Below are positions 32,863 to 43,055 of a stretch of DNA of 59,683 bases, in pieces (position 1 is the stretch's first letter; each line of letters starts with the position of its first letter). The position numbers were made by a program, and so were the translations under genes. This DNA is from a virus, in the IMG/VR virus record IMGVR_UViG_3300029982_000021, positions 1 through 59,683 of that record; one strand, written 5' to 3'. The notes under the pieces were generated by a model. That model was given only the letters and a program-made list of their open reading frames with translations. It had not been told where the DNA came from and ran no database searches.

Positions 32863-34899
32863 ATGGCACATTATTCCGAGATGGATTTTCTATTTTCTGA
32901 TGATTATACTACAACGCAATTAAATAATACAAGTGTTGGAAATACTCGTAGTATTTTTAATTCTAAGTATACAGTATATAAAAAAAATGTTCAAGGTAGT
33001 ATAGTAGCAGGTACAGCAAATATAAAAAATTACATACAAGAAAATATATATAATAATGAGGTAAATAGTAGCAATCCTTATATTAAAATATTAAAAGATC
33101 CGACATTTACTAATACTGCAGGCACTCCAGGTGCTGGATTAAGGTTAAAACCATCAGATTTTGCATATTTGAGAGAATTAGGAGTATATCCTATAAATAG
33201 AATGGCTATTCTTAGAAGATTTCCAGAAGGAGTTTTTGTACCTGAAAATTTAGGACTTATGAACGTAGAGCCAATATCAACTATTGTAGGTTGGATTAAA
33301 CCAGATGATAATTTTGGTACTATAAATTTTAATGAGTCTTGGGACGTTACGAATAAAAGATTTGATGAAAAAATTGCTGAAATTGTCCACAGTGTAACAA
33401 AAATTGATGTAGCTAATCTTATTCCTATTCCAAGTTTTGCACAAGGTATGTTATTTGAAATATATAAAAGAATGGGTATAACAACATCAAATACTGCGAA
33501 TGATGAATCAGATGATCCAACAACAAATATATGGGGACTTAATAATATACCAGTAGGAAATCCTAACGTATTAAAGGAAGCTCCTTATAGAAATGCAGAA
33601 GTTCAAAATATAAGATCCTCATTTGAATTTGAACTTATATCTACTTATGAACAAAAATTGATAGGAGATGTGGATCCAGGTTCTGCATTACTAGATATAA
33701 TAGATAATATTTATGCAATGGGTACATCAAATATGGCATTTTACTGGAGTGACTCATCACAAATTATACAAGAAGCAAAAGGGGCTGTAGCTAAAAGGGG
33801 TAATAATATAAATGAGTGGTGGAATCTTGTAAAAACAATTACTGAAAAATTTTGGAATACTTTAAAAACATTATTTACAGAAACATTATCAGGATTGACT
33901 GCTAATGCAGATTATTTATCAACTTTTGCTCAAACAGATAAAGCTACACAATCAGCAAATGCAGCAGCAACAAGATCAAATCAAGCAAACATTAATGCTT
34001 ATACAAATAAAATAGCGGTATTAAAACATAATTTAAATTTTTATGCTAAAGGATCTCCTAATGCAAATAGTGATGAATATAAAACAACTCAAAAAAGCAT
34101 AGCATATAATCAATCATTACTTGATAAAGCCAATGAGAAAGGAAAAACTGATTCATTATCAGCAGCAAAAAATAGTGCAACTGCAGCATTAAACGCAGCA
34201 GCAGCAAACGGCGCATCAGCATTAACAACAGTTGTAAAATCAGCATTAGGCGTAATACAAACAATATTAACAAGTACAGTAGCAATACATAGATTTGAAC
34301 TTAGAGGATCAATAGAATTGATGACTGGAGGACAAGATAGTGCTGCTCCTTGGCATTTAACGATAGGAAATCCATATTCTCCTTGGATAAATACAAGTCA
34401 TATAATAGTAAAAACATGCACATTAGAAACAAGTAATGAAATGGGTTTCAATGATATGCCACAAAAATTAACAGCAAAATTCACGTGTGGACTTTCTAGA
34501 TCATTAGGTAAACAAGAGTTAATGAGAATGTTTAATAATACATATAAAAGAGAATACACAAAAGTTCCAACAACACCAATACAATATAATGGTGAAACAG
34601 TATCAGCAAACGCAGATACAGAGGCAACTGATGTTGTTTTACCAAATGTTACTATTACTGCGAAATATATTAAAGTACCTGGCAAAGCAGCATTTGATGA
34701 TCAAGGTTCAATTGAAAATTATTTATTTAATCAAACTGGAGGTAAAAACGCACAAGGACAAAATGTTGGTACATATTATACTTTTCAGCAAAGAAAAGTC
34801 TTAGCAGAACAATCAGGAATAGAAAACTATACTGGTACTGCTGAGCAAAATACTGCATGGCTAAATTCACTAAAAAATTCAAATAATATACAACAATGA
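32863..34899 (+). CDS. Virion structural protein, probable baseplate/tail
   Basis: A 678-residue protein. The N-terminal 330 residues are a folded domain (RLKPSDFAYLRELGVYPINRMAILRRFPEGVFVPENLG, then NVEPISTIVGWIKPDDNF). Residues about 360-450 are Ala/Asn/Ser/Lys-rich and helical. The C-domain (WHLTIGNPYSPWINTSHIIVKTC, then MGFNDMPQKLTAKFTCGLSRSLGKQELMRMF) resembles a tail-tube or baseplate beta fold. It heads a five-gene run of baseplate-type genes and overlaps the next by four bases. I do not assign a T4 equivalent. Confidence 0.65.
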   Translation: MAHYSEMDFLFSDDYTTTQLNNTSVGNTRSIFNSKYTVYKKNVQGSIVAGTANIKNYIQENIYNNEVNSSNPYIKILKDPTFTNTAGTPGAGLRLKPSDFAYLRELGVYPINRMAILRRFPEGVFVPENLGLMNVEPISTIVGWIKPDDNFGTINFNESWDVTNKRFDEKIAEIVHSVTKIDVANLIPIPSFAQGMLFEIYKRMGITTSNTANDESDDPTTNIWGLNNIPVGNPNVLKEAPYRNAEVQNIRSSFEFELISTYEQKLIGDVDPGSALLDIIDNIYAMGTSNMAFYWSDSSQIIQEAKGAVAKRGNNINEWWNLVKTITEKFWNTLKTLFTETLSGLTANADYLSTFAQTDKATQSANAAATRSNQANINAYTNKIAVLKHNLNFYAKGSPNANSDEYKTTQKSIAYNQSLLDKANEKGKTDSLSAAKNSATAALNAAAANGASALTTVVKSALGVIQTILTSTVAIHRFELRGSIELMTGGQDSAAPWHLTIGNPYSPWINTSHIIVKTCTLETSNEMGFNDMPQKLTAKFTCGLSRSLGKQELMRMFNNTYKREYTKVPTTPIQYNGETVSANADTEATDVVLPNVTITAKYIKVPGKAAFDDQGSIENYLFNQTGGKNAQGQNVGTYYTFQQRKVLAEQSGIENYTGTAEQNTAWLNSLKNSNNIQQ

Positions 34900-35381
34900 A
34901 AATACTATCATTTGACGACAATGGAAACAATTTAATTAAAAGAGATCCTAATCAAAATAATCTTTTTGATATATTTCAAAAAAATATAGTTAATACATTA
35001 ACTATATCTAAAAGAATATATATAGTTCCACGTGAATATGAAATGAGATTAGATGCAATATCTAATTATATATATGGATCATCTGATTATGTTGAAGAAT
35101 TAATGATATTAAATGACTTAATAAATCCGTATTCTGTTAAAGAAGGTCAATATATTTATTATTGTCAGTATTCTGATTTATCTAAATTATATGTAACTGA
35201 TGATATACCTACACAACAAGATAAAGCTCGTCAGGCATTAATAAATTCTATTCAAACAAATAGAAATAAAAAGAATTTATCTAATAATGAAAATTTACCA
35301 CTTACTATTAAGCCAACTACATTAAATCAAATTAGTGTAACTAATGACAACAAAATAAAAATAATAAATTCTTTTGAATAA
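34896..35381 (+). CDS. Baseplate wedge protein with LysM-like domain (gp53-like)
   Basis: A 161-residue protein. Residues about 40-105 (IYIVPREYEMRLDAISNYIYGSSDYVEELMILNDLINPYSVKEGQYIYY) are a LysM-like module: an initial contact strand, a helix with IYGSSDYVEELMILNDL, and the exit turn at VKEGQYI. T4 gp53 and other baseplate proteins contain such a module, which binds neighbouring wedge subunits rather than glycan. It overlaps the previous gene by four bases. Confidence 0.65.
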   Translation: MKILSFDDNGNNLIKRDPNQNNLFDIFQKNIVNTLTISKRIYIVPREYEMRLDAISNYIYGSSDYVEELMILNDLINPYSVKEGQYIYYCQYSDLSKLYVTDDIPTQQDKARQALINSIQTNRNKKNLSNNENLPLTIKPTTLNQISVTNDNKIKIINSFE

Positions 35382-35395
35382 AATAACATTTAAAT

Positions 35396-36859
35396 ATGAT
35401 ACAAGTTACAGATAAAGCTAAAATTAAAACAATAGAATTGAATTTTCAATTATATGATAAAGATGCTACCGATGTTTTTATACAGTCACTTGATTATGTA
35501 CCTCTTGTATTTATTAGCAAATTATATGACACTAGTAATCCTCCTCTTAATGGAACTACAGTTGATTCAAAAGATATAATATCTCTAAAATTATATAATA
35601 ATAGATTTTTACCTGAGGTAGAATTATTTTGTACAGATTCATTAGGTGTATTATTTACTGATTTTTATCCTTTTGATCATGATACAATTATAAGTGTTTT
35701 TGTTAAAGTTAGTTCCACTACAATCATGCCAATAAGAATGGATTTTAGATTAACTGAATTCCAAACTATAAAATCTGATCCTAAAGTAGGAGCATTACAA
35801 TTTTTAATAAAAGGAATATTAGACGTAGACGATTTACATGATTCTAATTATGAATCAATAAATGCAACAAGTTTTCAAGCAATAAAACAATTGGCACTTA
35901 GAATGAATTTAGGATTTGCATCAAATATTCAAGATAGTTCAGATTCTATGAAATGGATAAATCCAAGTGATGAAAATCACATATTCATTAAAGATATAAC
36001 TAAATATTCATATGTATCGGATCAATCATTTGTTTGGACATTTATTGATTTTTATTATAATTTAAATTATGTAGATGTTCAAGCGGAACTAAATAGTATA
36101 ATAAAAGATGAATCTCATATTCAAGCAAATACCCAATTAGAAAAAGTTGCAAATGAGATTCCTGTATTATTATATTTAAGTAATAATGATGGACTAAAAG
36201 GAAGTAATCAATATTTTAGTAAATATAATATTATAAATCAATCATTTAGTATAAATTTAGAATTAGCTTATCAAACATTATGTACCTGGTATACAAAAAA
36301 TGAAAATACTGTAACAAAAAAAGAAATAATAGATTTAGAAACAGATGAAAATAAAGTAGGAAGTCAATTAAAAATATTAAAAGATAAACAATCTAAAATA
36401 TTTAATGATAACGTTAATGATGAATATTTTATTGGTAAAATGGATAATCAGAATGTACATGAAAATTATAATTATGCAAAACTTTCTAATGAATATAATT
36501 TAGTTTCTATGGAAAAAATGAAATTAATTCTTACATTAGACGTATTAAATTTATCTATAAAAAGATTTCAAAATATCAAAGTTGAAATATTTAATCCAAA
36601 TGATTTATTTTCAAGTAATGCGAACACTAAAAAACCATTAAATAATGTAAATACTAAATTATCTGGATATTGGTTTGTTACTGGTATAAATTATATATTT
36701 GAATATAACGAAGGAGTAAAGCAAGAAATTATTCTAATGAGAAGAGATTTAAATGTAGACTATGGTAATGGAAATAATGAGCAACATGATTTTTCTGCAT
36801 TAGCAGGATCAAATAATGCTGGTGGAACAACTATTAGCACAGGAATAAAAACAACATAA
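35396..36859 (+). CDS. Probable baseplate hub protein (gp27/gpD-like)
   Basis: A 487-residue protein with an N-terminal beta domain (KIKTIELNFQLYDKDATDVFI, then IISLKLYNNRFLPEVELFCTDSLG), a second domain with QAIKQLALRMNLGFASNIQDS and SFVWTFIDFYYNLNYVDVQAEL, the layout of gp27/gpD-like hub proteins, and a C-terminal beta domain (SGYWFVTGINYIFEYNEGVKQEIILMRRDL). It would form the trimer under the gp5-like spike encoded two genes downstream. Confidence 0.6.
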   Translation: MIQVTDKAKIKTIELNFQLYDKDATDVFIQSLDYVPLVFISKLYDTSNPPLNGTTVDSKDIISLKLYNNRFLPEVELFCTDSLGVLFTDFYPFDHDTIISVFVKVSSTTIMPIRMDFRLTEFQTIKSDPKVGALQFLIKGILDVDDLHDSNYESINATSFQAIKQLALRMNLGFASNIQDSSDSMKWINPSDENHIFIKDITKYSYVSDQSFVWTFIDFYYNLNYVDVQAELNSIIKDESHIQANTQLEKVANEIPVLLYLSNNDGLKGSNQYFSKYNIINQSFSINLELAYQTLCTWYTKNENTVTKKEIIDLETDENKVGSQLKILKDKQSKIFNDNVNDEYFIGKMDNQNVHENYNYAKLSNEYNLVSMEKMKLILTLDVLNLSIKRFQNIKVEIFNPNDLFSSNANTKKPLNNVNTKLSGYWFVTGINYIFEYNEGVKQEIILMRRDLNVDYGNGNNEQHDFSALAGSNNAGGTTISTGIKTT

Positions 36860-36866
36860 ATAAATT

Positions 36867-38324
36867 ATGAGTATAATTGGATTAGCAGCTAGTGAAGTAT
36901 TAAATAATATTAATGATATAAGTAAAAATAGTGCAAAATATATTAAAGGATATTCTGATCAATCAGCATTAGGTCAATTAGCGAATAGTACATTGGGTAG
37001 TTCATTAGGATTAACTCAAAATCAAACTGACGCATATGATCCTAATCATATGTCTGATGCCAAACCAGAAGAATTTTGGTATAATTCTGATGGAACTACT
37101 AACAGTTTTGGTAGAGATGTACAATCATTAGCGGATAATGATACTAGCATATTTAAAAGAGCATTAAAAGGTACTGATATTGATTATTATTATGAAGATC
37201 CTTTTATTCCATCTTTTGAACTTTTTTTTGATCAAAATTCTCCATTATTTGTAACCAGTCAGACAACTAATAATAGCTTTCAATATTTTATAACTAATTA
37301 TAATATTATAAACTCTGCAGATTATACAAATAGAGTTGGTATTTGGAACGAATTTAGAAACACTTTTTTTAAAATATTTGAAACTACTTTATATAGCAAT
37401 TCAAATAGAGGGATATCAGATAAATCATATTATGCAACAAAAATTGAGGGATTAGGAAATTTAAATCATAAAATGATAAAATATGGTGAAGATAAAATTA
37501 CGATAACATTAAATGAAGATATATCAATGATAGGTTGGTATTTAGCTGAATTATACAATACTATGATTTATAGTTATAAAAATAAAAGATATATGTTTCC
37601 AGAAAATGTTTTAAGATTTAATATGAAAATACAAATTAATGATATGAGAAATTTTACTATACCACAAAATAACTCAACATCATCTAATAATACATCTATT
37701 GATACAAGCAATATTAGCAATAATGTTAAAAATTCTGTATCAAGTAAATCAACAATAATATATACTTTAAATGATTGTAATTTTAATTTTCTTGAAAGTA
37801 AAAATTATGGAGATGATATTACAATAGGGGGTTACGGAACAAGTTCATCAAATATTCCATCGACTCTATCATTTGATATTTATTATAAATCTGTAGAAAG
37901 ATCAAGTAGTTTTCCATTAATTAAAGAAAGTTATATAATCCAACCTTATGAAGATAATATTATAACAAGTGCATCAGATGCTACAGATTATTTTAATATT
38001 ACGCAACAGACTAAAAATAATAGTTCTTCTACAAGTAAAGGTTTTATGAATAGTTTAATGACTAAAGCACAATCTACTATTAGCACAGTTGGATCAAATT
38101 ATATATCAAGTCTTGAAACATCATTAAGAGAAACTAGAGGATCAGCGGTCAATGGCTTATTAAATCAATTTACAAATTCAACTAATATAAATAAAATTGA
38201 GCCAGATAATGTTTATAGTTCTGATTTTAATAATAGAACTAGTGTTAAAAATCTTGGAAAAGAATTAGCATCTGGATTAATAAATGATTTTGTTGATGAA
38301 ACAAAATCTGCTTTAAATTTTTAA
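36867..38324 (+). CDS. Virion structural protein, probable baseplate
   Basis: A 485-residue protein, not recognised by motif. It includes DIDYYYEDPFIPSFELFFDQNSPLF, TNRVGIWNEFRNTFFKIF, GLGNLNHKMIKYGEDKITITLNEDISMIGWYLAELYNTMIY and FNFLESKNYGDDITIGGYGTSSSNIPSTLSFDIYYKSV, typical of a tail or baseplate beta protein. Its position between the hub and the gp5-like protein supports a structural role. Confidence 0.6.
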   Translation: MSIIGLAASEVLNNINDISKNSAKYIKGYSDQSALGQLANSTLGSSLGLTQNQTDAYDPNHMSDAKPEEFWYNSDGTTNSFGRDVQSLADNDTSIFKRALKGTDIDYYYEDPFIPSFELFFDQNSPLFVTSQTTNNSFQYFITNYNIINSADYTNRVGIWNEFRNTFFKIFETTLYSNSNRGISDKSYYATKIEGLGNLNHKMIKYGEDKITITLNEDISMIGWYLAELYNTMIYSYKNKRYMFPENVLRFNMKIQINDMRNFTIPQNNSTSSNNTSIDTSNISNNVKNSVSSKSTIIYTLNDCNFNFLESKNYGDDITIGGYGTSSSNIPSTLSFDIYYKSVERSSSFPLIKESYIIQPYEDNIITSASDATDYFNITQQTKNNSSSTSKGFMNSLMTKAQSTISTVGSNYISSLETSLRETRGSAVNGLLNQFTNSTNINKIEPDNVYSSDFNNRTSVKNLGKELASGLINDFVDETKSALNF

Positions 38325-38343
38325 ATAAAATAAAATAAAATAA

Positions 38344-40188
38344 ATGGAATTATTAAGGGATTTTTACGTTGGAGTAGTAGAAGAAAATATAGATTCTACC
38401 AAAAAAGGTAGAATAAAAGTAAGAGTACAAACATTATATCATAGTATATCTGTTGATGATATTCCATGGGCGTATCCATTCGGAAGTTTAAGTGGAAAAG
38501 AATTTTCAGTTCCAGCGGTTGGTAAACTAGTTAATATATTATTTTTATCTGATGATTTATATTCACCTTATTATATATATTCAGAAAATTATAATATCAA
38601 TCTTCAAACAAGATTAACTGGATTGAGCGATGATGAATATACAAGATTCACTGCACTATTATACGATGATAGAACTCAAATATATTCTGATGATACATCA
38701 TTATCTCTTGATTACTACTATAATAAAATATCAATTGAAAGAGATGCAATAAATATTGAACTTAAAGATAACACAAGAACTTTAAATTTAGGTTCAAAAG
38801 AAGCAGGACAAGAAGCAGTGTTAGGTACCAGATTTTTCAATTGGATGGATACATTTATAAACGAATTTAGAAATCCATTATCCATGTTTGATAGCTCAAT
38901 GGGTCCTATTCTTAAAACAAAACTCGATGCAATATGTGATGAATATACATCATTAAGAGAAAATTTCGTATCAAGAAATGTTAAAATTGTTGATAATAAT
39001 GCAGTTATTAGCGCAGAAAGACCATGTGACACTAATAGCAATATAAATGATGTTGATTTAGTATTACCAAAAGACTCAGATTATACTAATTTATTAAATC
39101 GTGTAAATGCATTAAATTCCGCTGGTTGTGAAGAATTAAAAGCCACTAACGTGACAGATTATGTACCAACAAGTTCTGAGATGACTCTTCCATTATTAGG
39201 TGTTAGAATATCTTGTAGATTTGGGCCTAGACAACTAAAAGGAGAAGGAATAACATTTCATGCAGGTATAGACATAGCAGCACCAATAGGTACTATGATA
39301 TTTAGTCCATTTGATGGAACTGTAGAATCTGCATCATTTGATAGTCAATATGGTGGTGGTAATACAATTAAAATAAAGCATACTAATGGTTTCACAACTG
39401 GATATTGTCATTTAAGTAAATTTTTAGTTAATGTAAATGATACTGTGAAACGAGGTAATCCAATAGGATTAGTTGGAAATACAGGAGGTCACACAACTGG
39501 TCCGCATTTACATTTTGCTGTAATAACTCCAGCTAATAAAAAAATTGATCCTGAATTATATTTCACATGGCCCACAAGAACAGGAGATGTACAAAAAGGT
39601 ACTAATACAGGGTCAGGTCAATATAAAGGAAGTTCATATACAGCACCGACATCAAATACTCCATGTGATGTAAATAATAATGTATCATTGGAAGATATAT
39701 ATGGTTCACCTATTGTTGTTGGAGATTCTGCTAGTTCAGCATTAGCAAAAAAATCAGCAGATACATATTTAGGTAGAATTATGAGTGCAGTTGAATGGAA
39801 TATGTTAATAAAAGCAGTATATGCAGAAGCATCTCATAACACAGAAGAAAGAGCATGGTGTATGGCAGTAATGTTAAATAGATCTAGATCCAAAGGAAGT
39901 AATAATAGTGTATATGAAACATTAACAGCAAAAAGTCAATTTCAATCAGTTACTGGTACAAATGCAAATGGACACAGACCGAGTAAAAATTTCATAGATG
40001 GCCCCAATGCAAAAAATCAAACTAGTATATTCCAAGCCGCAATTTATATATTACCAAAAGTTCCAAAAAATATAATAAAATTCACTGCTGCATCAGCAAA
40101 AGCTTATGGAGCAGGAACTAATATTGGATATAGAAATAAATTACTTGCTAGTGGTGGAATAACAATTGGAGGTACAGTATTTGCATAA
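38344..40188 (+). CDS. gp5-like baseplate hub with M23 and SleB cell-wall hydrolase domains
   Basis: A 614-residue protein of three parts. The N-domain (MELLRDFYVGVVEENIDSTKKGRIKVRVQ...IPWAYPFG, 1-75) is the OB fold of gp5/VgrG spike proteins. Residues 283-405 are an M23 (LytM) endopeptidase with His306, Asp310 (HAGID) and HLH at 388-390 as zinc ligands. Residues 480-614 are a SleB-type cell-wall hydrolase with catalytic Glu494 in LIKAVYAEASHNTEERAW. T4 gp5 has one lysozyme domain; here a peptidase and a second hydrolase replace it, so both peptide and glycan bonds could be opened during tail penetration. Confidence 0.85.
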   Translation: MELLRDFYVGVVEENIDSTKKGRIKVRVQTLYHSISVDDIPWAYPFGSLSGKEFSVPAVGKLVNILFLSDDLYSPYYIYSENYNINLQTRLTGLSDDEYTRFTALLYDDRTQIYSDDTSLSLDYYYNKISIERDAINIELKDNTRTLNLGSKEAGQEAVLGTRFFNWMDTFINEFRNPLSMFDSSMGPILKTKLDAICDEYTSLRENFVSRNVKIVDNNAVISAERPCDTNSNINDVDLVLPKDSDYTNLLNRVNALNSAGCEELKATNVTDYVPTSSEMTLPLLGVRISCRFGPRQLKGEGITFHAGIDIAAPIGTMIFSPFDGTVESASFDSQYGGGNTIKIKHTNGFTTGYCHLSKFLVNVNDTVKRGNPIGLVGNTGGHTTGPHLHFAVITPANKKIDPELYFTWPTRTGDVQKGTNTGSGQYKGSSYTAPTSNTPCDVNNNVSLEDIYGSPIVVGDSASSALAKKSADTYLGRIMSAVEWNMLIKAVYAEASHNTEERAWCMAVMLNRSRSKGSNNSVYETLTAKSQFQSVTGTNANGHRPSKNFIDGPNAKNQTSIFQAAIYILPKVPKNIIKFTAASAKAYGAGTNIGYRNKLLASGGITIGGTVFA

Positions 40189-40213
40189 TTATAATAAAAC
40201 TTTTTTTATAAAT

Positions 40214-40243
40214 ATTTATATAAACTCATAAATGAATATTTAT
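40214..40243 (+). promoter_or_regulatory. Possible late-type promoter elements
   Basis: The leader before the heptose kinase contains TATAAATATTTATA and, 22 bases later, ATTTATAAATG. TATAAATA is the T4 late-promoter box, but in DNA this AT-rich chance matches are common. Confidence 0.2.
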
Positions 40244-40245
40244 AA

Positions 40246-41229
40246 ATGAAGTTATTTAAAAATAAAAAAATATTAATCATAGGTGACATCATGCTTGATT
40301 CTTATTTTTTTGGAAATGTAGAAAGAATTTCTCCTGAAGCACCTGTTCCAATTGTAGATATAATAAACAAAGAAAATAAATTAGGTGGTGCCGCAAATGT
40401 AGCATCTAATATAAAAAATCTTGGAGGTACTCCTATATTATGTTCAGTAATCGGAAAAGACCAAAATGGCGAAATATTATTATCTTTATTAAAAGAACAA
40501 GATATTTTAATTAATTATATTTACCAATCAAAAAATAGAATTACAACAAACAAAACAAGAATAATTGGAAATAATCATCAAATATTAAGAATTGATGAAG
40601 AAATAAAAGAAGATTTAAAAGAAGATTCTGATAAATTTATATCATTAGTAATATCTGCAATAGCATCAGAAAAAGTAGATTGTATTTTATTTCAAGATTA
40701 TGATAAAGGAGTTTTAAATAAAAACATTATAAATATTATAATAGAAAAAGCGAATTTATTAAACACTTCTATATTAGTTGATCCTAAGAAAAAAAATTTC
40801 AACTACTACAAAAATATAGAATTATTCAAACCAAATTTTAAAGAATTTAAAGAAAGTATAAATTTAAATATATCAGACAAAAATGAACTACTTAAAAAAG
40901 GTTCTATAATATTACATAACAGAGGAATCAATATTATATTTATTACATTATCAGAAAATGGAATTTTCATTTCTTATAAAAAAGAAAAGAAAATAATTAG
41001 TAAAATAGTTCCTACCACATCAAGAAATATTGTCGATCCGTCTGGCTGCGGAGATAGCGTAATTTCAGTTGTATCTATGTTAATAAATGATATAGATATA
41101 GAAGAAATTACAAAAATCTCAAACTTAGCAGGAGGAATAGCATGTGAAAAAGTTGGAGTAGTATCAATTGATAAAAATAGATTATTAAAAGAATATTATA
41201 ATGATAAACATACAAACTATACAAAATGA
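40246..41229 (+). CDS. hldE: PfkB-family kinase, RfaE/HldE heptose kinase-like
   Basis: A 327-residue sugar kinase. GDIMLDSYFFGNVERISPEAPVPIV (13-37) and GGAANVASNIKNLG (47-60) are diagnostic of the kinase domain of RfaE/HldE, which phosphorylates D-glycero-D-manno-heptose 7-phosphate for LPS core synthesis. The anion hole/base motif is DPSGCGD (264-270, catalytic Asp270). Only the kinase domain is present, no nucleotidyltransferase. A phage copy may alter host LPS or make a heptose-derived compound. Two TATAAATA sequences occur in the 57-base leader. Confidence 0.85.
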   Translation: MKLFKNKKILIIGDIMLDSYFFGNVERISPEAPVPIVDIINKENKLGGAANVASNIKNLGGTPILCSVIGKDQNGEILLSLLKEQDILINYIYQSKNRITTNKTRIIGNNHQILRIDEEIKEDLKEDSDKFISLVISAIASEKVDCILFQDYDKGVLNKNIINIIIEKANLLNTSILVDPKKKNFNYYKNIELFKPNFKEFKESINLNISDKNELLKKGSIILHNRGINIIFITLSENGIFISYKKEKKIISKIVPTTSRNIVDPSGCGDSVISVVSMLINDIDIEEITKISNLAGGIACEKVGVVSIDKNRLLKEYYNDKHTNYTK

Positions 41230-41530
41230 TATTTATAATTTATTAGATGATTTAATTATATATGAAAATAATAAAATTTCAAGAGATTTTATTAAATATC
41301 AATTTTATACATTTTTAAATAATCATAAATATAATAATATAAATAAAATTAAAGTTACATGTGATAACTCAAATAATATTTTTGATATAGATAAGTTCAT
41401 ATATATTGATTTATATATTTATATGCCAGATAATTCTTGTTCAACGATAATGAGTTTTGTAATTAAAATCGATGGAATTACGAAATTGAGAAAATTAAGA
41501 AAAAATAAATTAACAGAAATATATAAATGA
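41201..41530 (+). CDS. Hypothetical protein
   Basis: A 109-residue protein, not recognised. Its ATG lies 29 bases inside the end of the kinase gene and it overlaps the next gene by four bases. It is the first of four small, tightly overlapping genes (41201-42522) that look like one translational unit. Confidence 0.5.
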   Translation: MINIQTIQNDIYNLLDDLIIYENNKISRDFIKYQFYTFLNNHKYNNINKIKVTCDNSNNIFDIDKFIYIDLYIYMPDNSCSTIMSFVIKIDGITKLRKLRKNKLTEIYK

Positions 41531-41724
41531 AAATAACAGATATAGATAATATAGCATATAAACTATATTCAATTGATGCTAAAAAAAGACTTATAAATAA
41601 AAATATCGATCTAAGAATAGAATTGTTTATAATATATAAAAACATTTTTATAGATTATTATAAAAATGCAAATATAATTTTAAGAAAAGAAAAAATAAAT
41701 GAAATAAATGAAAAATTATTATGA
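41527..41724 (+). CDS. Small hypothetical protein
   Basis: A 65-residue helical, basic protein (MKITDIDNIAYKLYSIDAKKRL...). It overlaps both neighbours, by four bases (upstream) and 17 bases (downstream). No motif was found. Confidence 0.5.
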   Translation: MKITDIDNIAYKLYSIDAKKRLINKNIDLRIELFIIYKNIFIDYYKNANIILRKEKINEINEKLL

Positions 41725-42001
41725 AGATGATAACTTTGAATATGAAGAAGATAAATCTGAATATGATGCTGAAAATAATCCAATTGAAGATATCATTGAT
41801 AAATTAAACTTTTGTAGAATAGACTATTATAAACTTTATAAAAAAGATTATAAAACTGCAGCTGTACGATTAAGACAAAATTTGGAATATATAATACAAA
41901 CAGCAAAACAGTTAAAAAGAGACGCCCTATCTCACAGAAAAGAAATTGAAGAAAGACATAGAATATCAATAGAAGAAGCAAAAAATGAAGGAATATTATA
42001 A
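41708..42001 (+). CDS. Small hypothetical protein, acidic N-terminus
   Basis: A 97-residue protein. An acidic Tyr-rich start (MKNYYEDDNFEYEEDKSEYD) is followed by a basic helical part (AAVRLRQNLEYIIQTAKQLKRDALSHRKEIEERHRIS), likely a coiled coil. Its stop overlaps the next ATG by one base. Confidence 0.5.
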   Translation: MKNYYEDDNFEYEEDKSEYDAENNPIEDIIDKLNFCRIDYYKLYKKDYKTAAVRLRQNLEYIIQTAKQLKRDALSHRKEIEERHRISIEEAKNEGIL

Positions 42002-42522
42002 TGAAAAATGAATGGTTAAAAATTAAAATTATAAGAGATATAAAAAACATAAAAAGATATCAAAAAATAACTGGAATGCTGTTTTATAAACTAAATTATG
42101 AATATATTATAACCTCAAAATTTTCTAAAGAATATAAAAATCTAATTGAATTATTAATCAATGATTTATTTAATAAAAATATAATTATATCACGAACATA
42201 TTTAAATACTATTGATTTTAACTTATTTGTAGAAATTTCAAAATTGAATAACGTAAATATTATAAATCAGCCAGCATTTATATATTATGCAATAGAAAAT
42301 AACATGGTTATTACACATCAAGGTAGTGTTATATGTTTTGAAGGAGATGTATTAAATTACATAAAACATTCAAATAATATTTTTTATTTATATCAAATAA
42401 AACCAGATTATGCCAGATTTAAAGAAATTAAAGATAATAAATACTGTAAAATGAATAGAAAAAATAAATTAGAAAAAATAATTAATAATCAAAATGAAGG
42501 AATATTATTTAATCTAATGTAG
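42001..42522 (+). CDS. Hypothetical protein
   Basis: A 173-residue basic protein (MKNEWLKIKIIRDIKNIKRYQKITG...), not recognised. It is the last gene of the four-gene run and overlaps the convergent cyclotransferase-like gene by 14 bases at its 3' end. Confidence 0.5.
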   Translation: MKNEWLKIKIIRDIKNIKRYQKITGMLFYKLNYEYIITSKFSKEYKNLIELLINDLFNKNIIISRTYLNTIDFNLFVEISKLNNVNIINQPAFIYYAIENNMVITHQGSVICFEGDVLNYIKHSNNIFYLYQIKPDYARFKEIKDNKYCKMNRKNKLEKIINNQNEGILFNLM

Positions 42523-42970
42523 TTGTTTTTGAAAGATTTTCATAATAATCAGAACTAAATATATCTTTACCTTCTAAAATATATTTCATATAATTCTTAT
42601 CAGGTAATATATTTTTTCTAATCATAGATGAATTAGCAATATAAACAATAGCCTTAACTTTTTCTCCATCACAAAAAACTTCAATTTCTTCTCTTATATA
42701 ATGCTTCGGATGTCCTTCAAACTTATCAATCATTTTAATATCAGAATCTTCAATCTCATATAATGCGCCTTCTACTATATCACTAAGTGATGGTACAACA
42801 TTTGCAAATCCCAAATAACAATTCTTCTTAGATACTTTATTAAAAACTAATTTATAATTTTCTAAAATTGCAAATTTTCTAGAAAAAAAATTTACATTCC
42901 TTTCATTTTTCATTCTATACTCCGAAATATTCGAACCATAAGCAAAGTATTTTATCATTTTTAATGTCAT
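42509..42970 (-). CDS. Gamma-glutamylcyclotransferase-like (AIG2/GGCT) protein
   Basis: A 153-residue protein of the GGCT/AIG2 fold. The signature YFAYGSN (8-14) forms the glutamate-binding loop, EGALYEIEDSDIKMIDKFEGHPKHYIREEIEV carries the catalytic Glu85 position, and VKAIVYIAN is the following strand. Such enzymes release 5-oxoproline from gamma-glutamyl amines or peptides. T4-like phages carry related proteins of unclear role. The second Met (MIKYFAYGSN) may be the true start. Confidence 0.75.
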   Translation of the reverse strand: MTLKMIKYFAYGSNISEYRMKNERNVNFFSRKFAILENYKLVFNKVSKKNCYLGFANVVPSLSDIVEGALYEIEDSDIKMIDKFEGHPKHYIREEIEVFCDGEKVKAIVYIANSSMIRKNILPDKNYMKYILEGKDIFSSDYYENLSKTTTLD

Positions 42971-43055
42971 TTTTTATTATATATTAAAAAATATAAGTTC
43001 ATTGAATAAACAATATAATTTTTTTATTATATAAAAAATAAAACAATTAGATATT

